From Austropuccinia psidii (Eukaryota; Basidiomycota; Pucciniomycetes; Pucciniales; Sphaerophragmiaceae): 64,000 nucleotides of DNA. Positions 11,092-23,779 of the stretch are shown piece after piece. Each line of letters starts with the position of its first letter. Position 1 is the first letter of the stretch. The stretch covers positions 58,051,437 to 58,115,436 of the forward strand of contig JALGQZ010000001.1 of the NCBI GenBank assembly GCA_023105745.1, given 5' to 3'. The notes under the pieces are model-generated. The model was not told where the DNA came from and did no database searches. It saw nothing but the letters and a program-made list of their open reading frames with translations. The position numbers were made by a program, and so were the translations under genes.

Positions 11092-14000
11092 TAGATCAGA
11101 TACATTTTGTTCAATCTAATATTCATGTAGCCCTTGGTAAATGTGATGCAAAGATAAATAAACTTACATCAGACATAAGCGGATTGAAAAGAAATGACAA
11201 AAGATATACTGAGTGGTATCAATTGGCAAATGCCGGAATTAATTCAATTATTGATACATTTAACATAATTGAAAGTACATGTCAGGTTCAGAATGATGAA
11301 ATAGAAGATCTTTCCATTTTTAAAATGCATGATCAACTTAAAATTCTAAAAGATCATGTCTTAGAAATAGTTGAAAATACCAATCAGTTTCCTACACACT
11401 TAGCAAAAAGTGACAGTGAAAGGCAGAAGTTAAAGAATGAAATCATTGCAAATGTAGAATAAATTAATAAGAATTATGTACCACATATGCCAAGACATTC
11501 TACACCTTTGACTGAAGAAAAACCTTCTGTTAAAGGAAGTTTTACCCCATTCTTAGGCAAAAATGTTATCTCTGCAAAAGATATTCCCAAATTGGAAGAA
11601 TGGCCAACATTCTCTGGTGAAGGAGAATATAGCCATATTGAGCTCATCAGGACTATTGATATGTTGCAAGAAGACTTTTGTATACCTGATGAAATCATAG
11701 TGGGAAAATTACACTCTCTGTTTACCAGAACTGCAAAGAAATGGTATTACAAGATGAGGATGGATCATGGGAAACATGATTGGTCTTGGTGGAGATCTGA
11801 AGTGATTACCAAATGGGCCAACAATTCTTGGAGGTTTAGAATGGAAAATGCTTTTGAAAATGAAATTTTTACCTCAGAGAAAGATAAGCCACTTACTTGG
11901 TTCTTCAAGCAGAAAGACAGATTATCTGCTTTACACCCAGATATGTCTGACACTATGATTAATATGCAAATATTAAGAAAGTGTGGAGGAGAACTGGAAC
12001 ATTCTATCAAAAGCAGATGTGTGGACCGCTCTTCAACAGAGGACTACATTAATGCAATGGAAGATATCATTACCAGGACAAGAATTGGTAAAAATTGGAC
12101 TAAAAGCCCTATGGAATCCAAGATGGTCTCAAAGATTCAAAGAGAGGACAGAAGACCAGAAAAACCTGTCTTGAAGTGTCATAAATGTGGAAGTACTTCA
12201 CATTCAGCCAAGACTTGCACCAAAAAGACAAAAATCAATGAAGTTCATTGTACTGAAGAGAAAGAAGAATCTGATTAAGATTCTGAAATCTCTGAGGACA
12301 TACCAGTGGAGGACTATCCCATTGAAAACATTACAGCTTTCTTTGAGGTCACAGAGGTCCATACCAACTTACCACAGCACAGTGAAGATTGCTATAACCT
12401 GATCAATATCCAGGATGCTAGAATGTGTAAGACCAAACCTGCTAGAGGAAAAGGTTATACCTCTGGAGAATCCTGTATCACATCAGTTCTGATGAATGAT
12501 ATTGAAGCCAAAGTAAATTAAGATACAGGGGCATTTTGCACTTGTGTGGGCAAAGATTATCTCCAAGTTATACTTCCCAAATGGAGAAACCATCTATTAC
12601 CAATAGAAGGTGTTCAATTTAGTAGTGCCAGTAACAATATGTACCCCTTGGGTATATTAGACACTAATCTTGTATTTCCACACCCAACAGGAAGCATAAG
12701 AGTGAAAACTGAGATTGTGGTGATGGACAATTGCACATCTCATCATATGATTTTTGGAAATGATTACTTGAATATTTATGGTATTGAAATCAATAACCAT
12801 AAAGACAAATATTTCACAATTGGAGATAACAAAAGACAAAAATTTGCTTTTTCCAATATGCCAAAACAAATATCAATAGTATATTCTAAAAATAATAATA
12901 CTTATAAGGAGGAATTTGTGTCCAATCAACTTGTTGAAGCACAAATTGATCCATCATTTTCACCAAAGATGAGGAATGAACTTATTAATGTGTTATACAC
13001 ATACAATAATTCATTTGCCTCTGATAATGAACTATTAGGTGCTATAAGGGGACATGAAGTTGATATTACTATTAATATTGACAGACTATATCCTTCACTA
13101 ATTGGAAGAACAGCTTATCCAGCCAGTCCCAGAACTAGAGAAGCCTTGGAAAAACATATCCAAGAGTTAATCCAACTTGGTGTACTAAGGAAAGTAGGCC
13201 ATAATGAGGCAGTTGAAGTGAAAACACCTTTTATTATTGCGTGGCATAATGATAAGTCAAGAATGGCTTGAGATTTCAGAGCATTGAATACCTACACAGT
13301 TCCAGATAGGAACCCAATTCCTAGAATTCAAGAAGCCTTGACTCGATTGTCTAAAGCCAAGTATATAACATCAATGGATGCATTGAAAGGCTTTCATCAA
13401 AATGTTTTGATGCCTAAAGCTAAGAAATTACTTAGAATTATCACTCACTGTGGTATTTATGAGTATCTTAGAATGCCATTTGTAATTAAACATTCTCCAT
13501 CCCATTATCAAAGAATGATGAATGCCATCTTTCCTACAGAATTGTCTGAAGGATGGCTTATCATTTATATTGATGATATTATCATATGTTCTGATTCATG
13601 GTATTTGCACCTTGAAAGACTTGCAAGAGTACTTCACAAAGTTGCAGAAGTGAATATGAAAATTCCACTCAAGAAATGCAATTTTGGTTTTGAAGAACTT
13701 AAAGCATTAGGAAATGTTGTTTGTGGTTTAAGCTTGGGTATTGACAAAAGCATAGTAGCAGCAGTGTTAATTAAGCCAACACCCCAGAATAAAAAAGGAA
13801 TTATGTATTTTCTTGTATTTGTCAGTTATTATAGGAAACACTTGAAAGACTTTGAAATTCTAGCCAAGTCACTATATAGAATCTGTGATCAACAGACTGT
13901 ATTTTAGATGACACAGGAGAGAATTAAAGCGTATGAGAAGATAAAGAAAGCTCTTACAGAAGCACCTTTACTCCTCATGCCTGACTGGAATATTCCTTTT

Positions 14001-14430
14001 AAATTGTACATTGATGCATGTGGAGATGGATTAGGGGCAGCCCTAAATCAAGTCCAAATTATTGATGACAAACCTACAGAGGGACCAGTTTGTTATGTCT
14101 CAAGACAAATCAAATCAACAGAGGCCAGATATGGTGCAAGCCAAATGGAGTGCTTATGTTTGGTATGGGCACTTGAGAAATTACACTATTATCTTGATGG
14201 CAGTGCTTTTGAAGTGATAACTGACTGTAATGCCGTGAAATCACTTCTTAACATGAAAACTCCCAACAGACATATGTTGAGATGGCAAATAGCCATTCAA
14301 GAATATAGAGGAAACATGACTATAGTTCACAAAGCAGGAAACATTCACAATAATGCGTCTGGACTTAGCAGGTGGGCATTAGCCAGCACTCCTGATAACC
14401 CAGCTTATGTACCTTTGGAAGCTGAGCCAC
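11058..14430 (+). pseudogene. Element D: gag-pol ORF2, 5' part (CA, NC, PR, RT, RNase H)
   Basis: One continuous frame interrupted by in-frame stops at 11460 (TAA), 12276 (TAA), 12519 (TAA), 13269 (TGA) and 13905 (TAG). In order it has a coiled-coil linker; the capsid domain (about 11590-12110); a zinc knuckle CHKCGSTSHSAKTC (CX2CX4HX4C, about 12178-12219); a protease with DTG at about 12522-12530; RT with MPF (FGIK appears as FVIK) and catalytic YIDD near 13568; and RNase H with DACGDGLGA and [10 protein letters not shown]. Because gag and pol share one frame, this lineage needs no frameshift between NC and PR. The N1 insertion breaks the frame just after RNase H. Confidence 0.88.
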
Positions 14431-14827
14431 TGTAAGGTTTGACTATGAAAAAATAAGGAAAAATTACTAATAATTTACTCATTGTACTATGAATGTCCTT
14501 ATAAATGAAATAAATAAGATAAAAACAATTATAATAATAAAGAATTATTATAGTTATGGTGTAAAATAATTATATTATTAAATAAATATAATAATATAAT
14601 TTATATTATAAAAAAAATATATTAATATAAAATAATTAATATATTTAAAAGCACTTTATTATTTCTACCAAAAAATAATAAAGGCATATAAAATTGTTTT
14701 TTATTAATAAAAAACAATTAATAACAATAATATTACCAATATTAAGGTTATACATTAATATAGATACTATTTATATCGATTATAGAATTATCAAAAGTAA
14801 TAATAGAGAAAAAATTATTATAATAAG
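14431..14827 (-). repeat. Partial third LTR of N1 (LTR 3' end only)
   Basis: About 397 bp that match the last part (in element sense) of the N1 LTRs, with the same TGTAAGGTTTGACTATGAAA end. It is joined near 14827 (AATAAG/AAAATAATTAATG) to leader sequence, with the rest of the LTR and a whole internal region missing. The joint has a few bases of A/T microhomology. Confidence 0.82.
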
Positions 14828-15189
14828 AAAATAATTAATGAAATGAAATTAAAATGAATAAAATAACTTTTTTATTGGCTTTTAATATTTTTTAATATTT
14901 TTTATGTTTTTATTTTTAAGGAATAAAACAAAAATGAATATGATTCTTTTATAAAATATCTTTTTTAATCACTAGAGTCACTCAAAGAAAGTTTTTGGAA
15001 GTCTAAGGATGTGAAAAACCACGTGTAAGACAGTACAATTGCTTTCCAAATGCCTCAATAGCTTTTAAAAACAATAAATATAAAATTATTATATAATTTT
15101 ATGATTATAATTATATATATTATTGGATAAGCCCAATTAGAATCCTTTTAAAGGTCTTTTAGAGTAAATATCATGGCCAGGACCCCAAA
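14828..15189 (-). other. Second PBS and leader of N1
   Basis: This repeats the N1 leader at 23375-23779, including the ACACGTGG block (about 15021) and a PBS (15171-15187, TGGGGTCCTGGCCATGA, one base different from the other copy). It lies downstream of the 3' LTR in element sense, where an intact provirus should end. Confidence 0.85.
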
Positions 15190-17156
15190 TGTAAGGTTTG
15201 ACTGTGAAACAATAAGTAAAAATTACTAATAATTTACTTATTGTACTATGAATGTTCTTATAAATGAAATAAATAAGATAAAAATAATTATAATATTAAA
15301 GAATTATTATAATTATGGCGTAAAATAATTCTATCATTAAATAAATATAATAATATAATTTATATCATAAAAAAAATATGTTAATATAAAATAATTAAAA
15401 TATTTAAGAGCACTTTATTATTGATACCAACAAATAATAAAGGCGTAAGAAATTGTTTTTTATTAATAAAAAACAATCAATGACATTAATATTACCAATA
15501 TTAAAGTTATAAATTAATATAAATACTATTCATATCAATTATAGAATTATTAAAAGTAATAATAGAGAAAAAATTATTATAATAAGAGAAATAACTTACT
15601 TTTAACTCTTAATATAATAATTTTGAATAAATTTACACCTAAAACTTTAAATAGAACTTATTTAAATTGTAGTTACAATAAAATTTAAGAGAAATTACAA
15701 ATTTTCTTGGTTTTACGTCGAATTGAGGTTTTTAAGAGAAATTTAAAAAAAACGATTAAATAATTGCAATAATTACATCAAAGATGAAGATTATTATAAG
15801 ATTATCTTTGGTCTTTAATAATATAAAAGTTTTATATATAAAGAATAAAGAAATTGCCTTTTTATTTAATGATTTAATGTTTTGTAAGCGTCTGAGGGGA
15901 AAACAGAGTAAAAGGAGCTCTACTTATAGTAAATACCTCCCTCCTAGAGTCCAAAAGCCTTCTAGTAGACGTGCACCGATAATATCCACTGGAATTGATC
16001 AATAATTTAAGGTTTGGTGATGATTACATCATGATCAAACCATCTTATCTCATTATTACCCCATTATTTAGAGCTATCACTATAACTCTAATTTTGATGA
16101 CGTCAAGGCTTGGCAGAACCCCAAAATTCATGGATTTTATTAGTTTTAATCATAAACTAACAGTATTCACCAATTGTATCACTCATATGACTGTTAAGAT
16201 TAATTTAAGTTTACAGTGAGTGATCATAAATGATCAAATTAAGCTCAAACTTTGATCCTTAATAACGTTTAAGAGTTACACGCTACAGAAATTCGGAGAG
16301 TGAATTCTAATAGCTTGACATAACCTCATTATTCTTCCAAGAGAATTTCATTACATAATCAAAACTCCAGTTTTGATGATTTTTCTTGTAACTCATCTTT
16401 TCTGTTGAAATTTAATATTTTAAACTTCAAACCATGATTTCAAGGGGTTATAACTTGAATATTATGATATAAAATACATCACTCTTCACAAATGAGCTAG
16501 TAGAATCCATCTGTCTACTTTTTTTAAGTTTGGACCACTTTCACAACAAAGTAGTCAACAGCTCTGTTGATTTTAATCAATAATCCCTGACAGGTTTTAA
16601 CCTTGTTTATAACTTGTGAAATGAAATTCATTTCTGTATTTTATACAGTAATTAAGTGATGACTTTATTTTTGCTTCATCACTCTATCATGCATATTTCA
16701 AAAGATATTAGCTAAAATCGTTGAATATATGCGTTGACCAAAAAGGTGCATATATTCAGCTTAATTCTTTAAGTATTGACTTTGGAGCTTAGCTTCTTAA
16801 TTGTTTTATATGTGGAACTTTATGGAGAATCCAATGGTACCATTTATTTTACATGTTGTTTCACTGGTCTCTGAAATAAATTAGGATTTATGTTTTTTAT
16901 AAGGTATTATTACTTATAACTCATTAAATATTGACTTTACAGATATGCCATAAAAATGGTATATGTGTATTTTACCATGGGGAATCCAATGGTATAGTTT
17001 ATTTCAAATATTTATTCATTGGGTTTTAAGTGAAACCAAGTTTTATGCCAATTTATGGAAATTTTGTAGTTTTAAGGTAATTATTTTTAATGTATAATTA
17101 TTTTAAATATTTCTTGTGACCTTTTTGGGTATGTGGTCATATCTCAAAGGTTCACA
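15190..17156 (-). repeat. 3' LTR of N1
   Basis: 1967 bp, from TGTGAACCTTTGAGAT (minus, at 17156) to CCTTACA (at 15190), preceded in element sense by a purine-rich tract (minus GGTGGTAGGGAA, 17168-17157). Its TATA box has changed to TATAAGTA (about 15921-15928) relative to the 5' LTR. Confidence 0.92.
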
Positions 17157-17374
17157 TTCCCTACCACCAAAGAAGATTTTACCACAATCTGATATGTGTA
17201 ATTAGGGAATCATCCACTGTCCTACCTCTTCAATAGACTTTGTTAGTCTTGAAGCTCAATAATGCTTAACTTTTTTATTTTTCAGGTTTTCTTTCATGTC
17301 TGAACCTTATTAGTAGTTTATCAGCATTTTTTATATCTTTCTCAAGTAGCCATTCATCCTCTTGAGTTGAATTT

Positions 17375-18616
17375 CTATACCTTACAAGGTATTCTCTTTC
17401 TTTTTTTGTTTCTTGTCATTCTTTCTTTGAGGACTTTTACAATTTTCTTTTCTTCTCCTTCTTCCAAGGGGGGAATTTCAAGTGGGGGTTTATTTATTAG
17501 TGGAAATAACTCCTTGTCACTTGAGCTGTAAGGTTTTATAAGACTTACATTGAAATCTGGGTGTTTGTTCATTAATTCACCTGTGAGTTCCAATTGCACA
17601 GAATTGGGTCCATGGAGTGCTTTTATCATAAATGGTCCTGCAAAGGAATATTTCAATTTCTTTGTACCTTTTATGTTATTGAAATTAAGGGTTGATACTA
17701 GGACCAAGTCTCCCATTTTGTAGTCAGGTGGTTTATGACTTTTATCCCATCTTTCTTTTGCATATTTGAAATAATCTTGCATACATCTGTTTTCATGGTG
17801 TCTTGCTTTTTCAAGCATTATCTTCAAGCTGCTTGCTGTTGGATGTATATCCACTAAGTCGTTTTTGAGGGTATCATAAGCAAGTCTTGGATTCCAACCT
17901 TTTCCTAGCATTGCTGGTGTTTTGCCAGTAGAAGAATGGATTGATGTTTTATATGCCAGTTCCAGAGCTGGTATTAGTGTACACCAATCATGGGTAAAAC
18001 TATTAGAATCTTTGAGTTCTAGTCCATAAGAACAGAATCTTCTGATCATGTCCTCCAAGGTCTGTATCATTCTTTCTGCTAAACCATCAGTTTGAGGATG
18101 GTAAGCTGTTGAGAATGATAATTTTGTTCCAAACAAGTTATGGAGATTTGTCCATAATGATGAAGTGAATTTTGGGTCTCTATCACTTATAATATTCTGG
18201 AATAAGCCTGTATGGCTTATGACTTTATTCCATATCATTATGGCTGTGTCATCTTTGTGACATGGTAGGAACATGGGAGTTTTGCTATAGCTGTCAACTA
18301 ATACTAGGCATGCATTATAGCTTCTGTCTCCTCCTGGAGGTAATGCTGTTACCCAATCCATATGAACTATTTCCCAAGGGGATTTTGGCTCTTGTATTTG
18401 GATCATCATTCCAAATTTCTTTCCTGTGGCTCTGCTGGCTTTTTGAAATCTGTCACAGGTTTGGCAGTATTGTGCAACATCTTTCTTCCAATTTGGCCAC
18501 CAAGAGCAGGTTTTCACCCTCTCTAGTGTTCTGTCTTCTGAAAGGTGTCCAGCTGCAACACTATCATGACACTCACGTAAAATAGTGCTTATCAGGGTTC
18601 TATCTGTTAAGGCCAT
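17375..18616 (-). pseudogene. N1: integrase and broken chromodomain
   Basis: A 413-codon frame covering most of integrase: zinc-binding HHCC part (HDSVAAGH, CQTC), catalytic core with D (MDWVTALP), D ([12 protein letters not shown]) and E (GLAERMIQTLED), then the DLVLVSTLNFNNIKG block and the start of the chromodomain (KKIVKVLKER). The frame is lost inside an A-rich stretch near 17395, so the chromodomain reads on only in another frame. An in-frame change near 18810-18820 and a stop near 18720 separate it from RNase H. Confidence 0.88.
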
Positions 18617-18891
18617 AACACATGTTTGTTTTGTTCTATGATAAAGGATTCCATCAAGGAGGTGGAATCTTCCTTCATCATATGCCTTTTTCCATGTTTC
18701 ATCTAATTGTGATGAAAGTCATGGGTCTTTGCAGTCTTTCATTAGAAGTTGACTTAAGATGTGGAAATTCTTGTCTATATTATAGCTTCATTTAACTTGG
18801 TTAAAGAATTCTGTGCCAATGTCTGTAACACATATTCCTTCTATGTGGTGCTCTTCCTGTGGTACCCATGCTGGGTTGTCAGGGGTATTTG

Positions 18892-20292
18892 CTAGAGCCC
18901 ATCTGCATTTTTATGAATATTACCAGATTTCTGAACAATAGTCATATTTCCTCTATATTCTTGGATAGCAATTAGCCATCTCAGCATATGTCTATTTGGA
19001 GTTTTCATATTTAATAGAGATTTTACAGCATTACAGTCTGTAATCACATCAAATACTGTACCATCCAAGTAATAATGTAATTTTTCTAAAGCCCACACTA
19101 AGCAGAGGCATTCCATTTGGATTGCTCCATATCTTGCTTCTGTTGGCTTTATTTGTCTTGAAATAAAACAAATTGGTCCTTCCACTGGTTTATCATTGAT
19201 AATTTGTGTCTGGTGTAGTGCAGCACCTAGTCCTTCTCCACAAGCATCAATGTAAAGTTTGAAGGGTAGTTTCCAATCTGGCATTAGAAGAAATGGGGCA
19301 TTTGTTAAGGAATCTTTCAATTCTTCATATGCCTTGACTCTTTCTTCTGTCATTTCATAGACTGTTTGTTGGTCACATAGCTTATACAAGGATTTAGCAA
19401 TTTTTGCAAAGTCCTTTATATGCTGTCTATAGTAACCAGCAAATCCTAGAAATGATTGCATTTCTTTTTTGGTTTGAGGCATTGGCTTAAGTAGTACTGC
19501 TGCTACTTTATTCTTGTCTATGCCTAGACTAAGTCCAGATACAACATGTCCTAGTGCTTTTAGTTCACTGTATGCAAAATGACACTTTTTCAAGGAAATT
19601 TTCATATTCACTTGCACTATTTTTTGTAGTACCCTTTCTAGTCTTGTAAGGTGATTTTCCCAAGTTTCTGAGGAAACTATGATATCATCAATATAGATAA
19701 TTAACTATCCTTCTGATAATTACTCAGGAAATATGGTGTTCATTATCCTTTGATAATGGGAAGGTGCATTTTTTATGCCAAATGGCATTCTTAAGTATTC
19801 AAAAATCCCACAGTGGACTATTATCCTCAGTAGCTTCTTGGCATTGTCTGTTAAGACATTTTGATGAAAGCCCTCTAAAGCATCCATTGCTGTAATGAAC
19901 TTAGCTTGTGAAAATTGTGTCAATGTCTCATGGATTCTGGGTATTGGATATCTGTTTGGAATGGTATAGGTGTTCAGGGCTCTGAAGTCTCCTACCATTC
20001 TTGATTTTACATTATCCCAAGTTATAATGGCAGGTGTAGTGACCTCTACCTGTTCATTATGTACTACTTTTCTTAATACTCCAAGGTCCATTAATTCTTT
20101 AATGTGTGCCTCCAAGGCTTCTCTATCCCTTGGACTAGCTGGGTAAACAGGTCTCCTTAGTAAGGGTGGGTAAGGTTTTTCCACATTAAGAATTATATCC
20201 ACTTCATGCCCAATTATGGCACCTAGTGGCTCCTTGTCAGTTGAAAAGGCATTTTTGTACTTAAATAAGAGGTCAATCAGTTTTTCTTTCAT
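18892..20292 (-). pseudogene. N1: reverse transcriptase and RNase H
   Basis: RT fingers and palm (ALLRRPVYPASPRDREALE..., [38 protein letters not shown]) run from 20292 to 19720. A TAG replaces the Trp just before catalytic YIDD (19703-19692), and an indel or substitution cluster surrounds 19718. RT thumb and RNase H follow ([34 protein letters not shown]) to 18892, where a short deletion after NADGL shifts the frame. Not functional. Confidence 0.88.
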
Positions 20293-20950
20293 TCTTTCTG
20301 TTAATTCTTGATTGAATTCTGCCTCTTTGAGTTGTTCAGATATAAAAAGTTCCTTTTCTGGAATTTTCTCTTCATTATTAATAACTGTGATTTGTTTTTT
20401 GTTATTTATGAAGCCAAAATTTTGTCATTTGTTGTCTCCTATGGTAAAATATCTATCTTTTTTGTTAGAGATATCTATACCATAAATTGATAAGTAGTCA
20501 TTTCCAAGTATGAAGTGATTACTAGTACAGTTGTCCATTACTACAAACTCTACTTTAATTCTGAAACATTGTGAGGGGTGAGGAAAAATTAGTGTTAAAT
20601 CAATTATTCCAAGGGGCTTCATGCTCTCACTTGCACTACTAAATTTGACACCTTGTATTAGCATAAGTCGTTCTTGCCAGTCTGGGACAATGGTTTTTAA
20701 ATAGCTTTTACCAACACAGGTGCAACATTCTCCTGTATCCAAGTTCACTTTTCCTTCTTGGTTATCAACCATAACAATACTTATACTTGATTTTCCAGCT
20801 GTATATCCCATTCCTTTTTCAGGTTTGGTTCTGTACATTTTGGCATCTTGTATATTTTTCAGGTTTGTGTCAGATGTTCCAACTTGTGGTAATTTTGAGT
20901 TAACATCTAGTACTTCATAAATTATATCAATATTATTAATTTGTGCATTA
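20293..20950 (-). pseudogene. N1: retroviral-type aspartic protease
   Basis: The frame 20838-20425 contains the protease: LDTGECCTCVGKSYL active site (about 20745), FSSASESMKPLG, and FILGNDYLSIYGIDI near the flap/end region. It is one frame away from the upstream gag because of an indel in an eight-base T run (plus strand, about 20993-21000), and a stop near 20425 separates it from RT. Confidence 0.82.
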
Positions 20951-21971
20951 ATTATATTAATTTCATCACTTTCAGAACTTCCTGACTCTTCTGTTTTTTT
21001 TCAGAATCAGATTCCTCCTCTTTGTCATTCTGGTTTTCTGTTTCCACAATTTCATTAATCTTTTCCTTTTTGAGGCATTTATTGGCTAAGTGTCCAATAC
21101 CTCCACATTGGTGGCATTTTCTTTGCTCATTATTGCTGAATGTATTGGGCTTCAAAGCTTCTTTTGATTTATCATTTTTGATAAATGGTTTATTTGGAAT
21201 TTTAATGTCCAATTTCTTCCAAGTTCTGCCAATTTTTGTTCTTGTCACTATGTCTTCTAGTGCATTGATATACTCTTCTGTGGAGAATGGCTCTATACAC
21301 CTGCTTCTTAGGGCATTTTCTAGCTCTCCTCCACATTTCTTAAGTATTTTCATGTGCACCATTTTTTGTGACATTTCTGGGTACAATGCATTGAGTCTTT
21401 CAGCTTGTTTTAAGAACCAAGTTAAAGGTTTGTCTTTGTCTGGGTCAAATAAAGAATTTTCAAATGCATTTTATATTTTGTACCTCCACGAATCATTAGC
21501 CCACTTGGTGATTATTTCTTGTTTCCACCAAGACCAGGTATTTTTTCCATTTGTTTGCCTTATGCCATAATACCATCTTTTTGCAGATTTTTCAAACAAT
21601 GAATTTAATCTTGCAGTGATGAATTCATCTGGTATGGCATAATCTTCTTGTAGAATGTCAATTGTTTTGATAAATGACATGTGGTCATATTCACCTTCTC
21701 CTGTGAATGTTGGCCATTCTTTTAATTGAGGTTCTTCCTTCATTAAGACTTGGTTATTGTCTTGGTGACTCAAGTCTGTTATGAATGGATTTTTTAATTC
21801 CTCTTTTGGTTTAACAGGGATTCTTATGTGAGAAAATGGTGTTGATAACTTTGGCATATTTGAGTTAGCCTCATTAGTTTTATCCATTTTTTGAGTAATA
21901 AGCCTTATTTCACTTTGAATGTCATCTTTCAGATGCACTCCTGCTTCATCACTCTTTTCCACATGGTCCAA
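20951..21971 (-). pseudogene. N1: gag capsid and zinc knuckle
   Basis: Capsid domain (LKEWPTFTGEGEYDHMSFIKTIDIL..., NTWSWWKQEIITKWANDSWRYKI, stop TAA near 21469, then WFLKQAERLNAMYPEMSQ...CGGELENALRSR) followed by a CX2CX4HX4C knuckle, CHQCGGIGHLANKC (about 21120-21080), and an acidic tail. In D the matching regions are continuous in one frame, so the internal stop here is a later defect. Confidence 0.85.
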
Positions 21972-22178
21972 AAGTAATTTTTGGTGTGATGAAGTCTTTT
22001 CTTAAAGTTTTTCTACAGAAATGCTTAATTTGTTTAATTTTTCTGTAAGATTATCAATACTCACGTCATAATTTATTGTCAAAGTTTTTTCTTTGATATC
22101 ACCTATGTATTTGTACAACTCTTGTTGTCCTTGTATTAATTTCTGAGTATTATCAATTAATACTTTTGGTTTATTATT

Positions 22179-22892
22179 TTAAATCATACATTTTATGTTA
22201 TCAATTTCTTTTTCATTTTGTACAACAAGTTTTGTTAAATCTGATAAGCTATTATTTATTTCTTGGAAAGATAATAAACTATTTTTAATGTCTTTAAGAG
22301 GTAAAATACTATGTTTAAGCTCTGTTGAAGTATTTACAACATCAGGAGACAAGGTTATTTCTTTGGGAAATGGGGTTGTCTCATTCTTTGCTCTTCTTTG
22401 TCTTTGAACTCCATCAAAGTTCTGGCCATGTTGAAGACATTGTCCATGGCATCCTTTTGGATTTTGGGGATCCTGTAGCTTGGGGAATATGGTTTTCTCC
22501 AGTTTTTTTTCTTGTTCTTCTTCCCTTCTTGGGGAAGTGGGTTGGCTTGGAGCTTGCTGGTAGAAGCTACTGGGGCTTCTTCCTTGGTTGCCTCCTTCTT
22601 GTTGGCATGATACTCCTTGATCTCTTTGATTTGAGGTTTGGATGATAGTGGATTTCATCCATTGGAGTATCTCACTATTTCCTCCTCTTTGAGGAACTTT
22701 TTCAGGATGTTCCAGGAGTTCATCACTCCTTGGTGTATTTGGGGAAACATTTCCCAATCTTTGTCCTTGTACACCGTGTAGTACTGTTTGTACTGGCTCA
22801 TGTAAATGTCTATTTGAGCCCTCTGAATGTGATTTGTACCTGTTTGAGTCACTCATACTTAGTACCAATTCTGGTTCAGATATCATGGGCAT
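22179..22892 (-). pseudogene. N1: ORF1 and start of ORF2 (overlapping frames)
   Basis: Two overlapping frames are used. ORF1 (minus, 22852 down to about 22366) encodes YMSQYKQYYTVYKDKDWEMF, GVMNSWNILKKFLKEEE, a basic Lys/Pro/Ala linker and a YSPSYRIPKIQKDAMDNVFNMARTL-type signature, ending CCCAAAGAAATAA. ORF2 lies at -1, is open through the overlap, and continues (ETTPFPKEITLSPDVVNTS...) as a coiled-coil linker to a stop at 22176. The arrangement is the same in D. Confidence 0.7.
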
Positions 22893-23037
22893 TTCTGGGA
22901 CTTGCCTTTGGGATAAGGCACTTCCTTGTGTGGATTCTGTTCCACTGGGAATATTGCCCTTCCTTTCCCCTTTTGAGGAATCAATTCAACCTCTGAGTCC
23001 AGCTCCATCTGATTGGATGGAGTATTGGGAGCCTCTT

Positions 23038-23124
23038 CTGGTAGTCATATTTTAAGAAAAATAAGAAATAAGAGGATTTCAGAACAGGAATTCTCTTATG
23101 GCAATTTATAAATGAGGCACTCAC
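23038..23124 (-). other. Predicted 87-nt intron ahead of ORF1 in N1
   Basis: On the minus strand GACTCTGAAG|GTGAGT ... GACTACCAG|AAGAGG: a consensus donor, a T-rich interior and a good acceptor. Flanking sequence after the acceptor matches D after its acceptor (AATCAGATGGA against AACCAGATGGA). Position is shared with B and D, while the intron interiors are not similar. Confidence 0.55.
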
Positions 23125-23779
23125 CTTCAGAGTCCTAAATAGTGGGTCCTGGAAAGTCCAATTTCTTGGCTTTCCTTTTCTTAGTGATTATTTGTGCTGG
23201 AGAGCTTTGACAAGTTTCTTCCACCAATCTTTCAACAGTTGTTTGGTTGTCCTCTGTTGGATTGTCTTCAAATACTAAAAAAGACAAATAAATATAAGTC
23301 TTTTATATAAAAAGTGTTATTTTTGGTAGGATATGGCAATTTTCCACGTAAAAATTGCTTTTATATCTTTTTAAAAAGTGAAAATAATTAATGAAATGAA
23401 ATTAAAATGAATGAAATAACTTTTTCATTGGTTTTTATTATTTTTTATTATTTTTTATGTTTTTATTTTTGAGGAATAAAACAAAATTGAATATGATTCT
23501 TTTATAAAATTAATTTATAATATAAAATTATTTTTAATTTATAAAATATCTTTTTTAATCACTATAGTCACTCAAAGAAAGTTTATGCAAGTCTAAGGAT
23601 GTGAAAAACCACGTGTAAGACAGTACAATTGCTTTCCAAATGCCTCAATAGCTTTTAAAAACAATAAATATAAAATTATTGTATAATTCTATGATTATAA
23701 TTATGATTATTATTGGATAAGCCCAATTAGAATCTTTTTAAAGGTCTTTCAGAGTAAATATCATGGCCAGGCCCCCAAA
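23125..23779 (-). other. N1 leader, PBS and small first exon
   Basis: In element sense: PBS TGGGGGCCTGGCCATGA (23777-23761), AT-rich leader with ACACGTGG (about 23608), a TTTGTCTTTTTTAG acceptor (about 23277), then a small exon (FEDNPTEDNQTTVERLVEETCQSSPAQIITKKRKAKKL...) reaching the GTGAGT donor. The exon has an in-frame TAG near its end. The exon/intron layout matches D. Confidence 0.55.
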
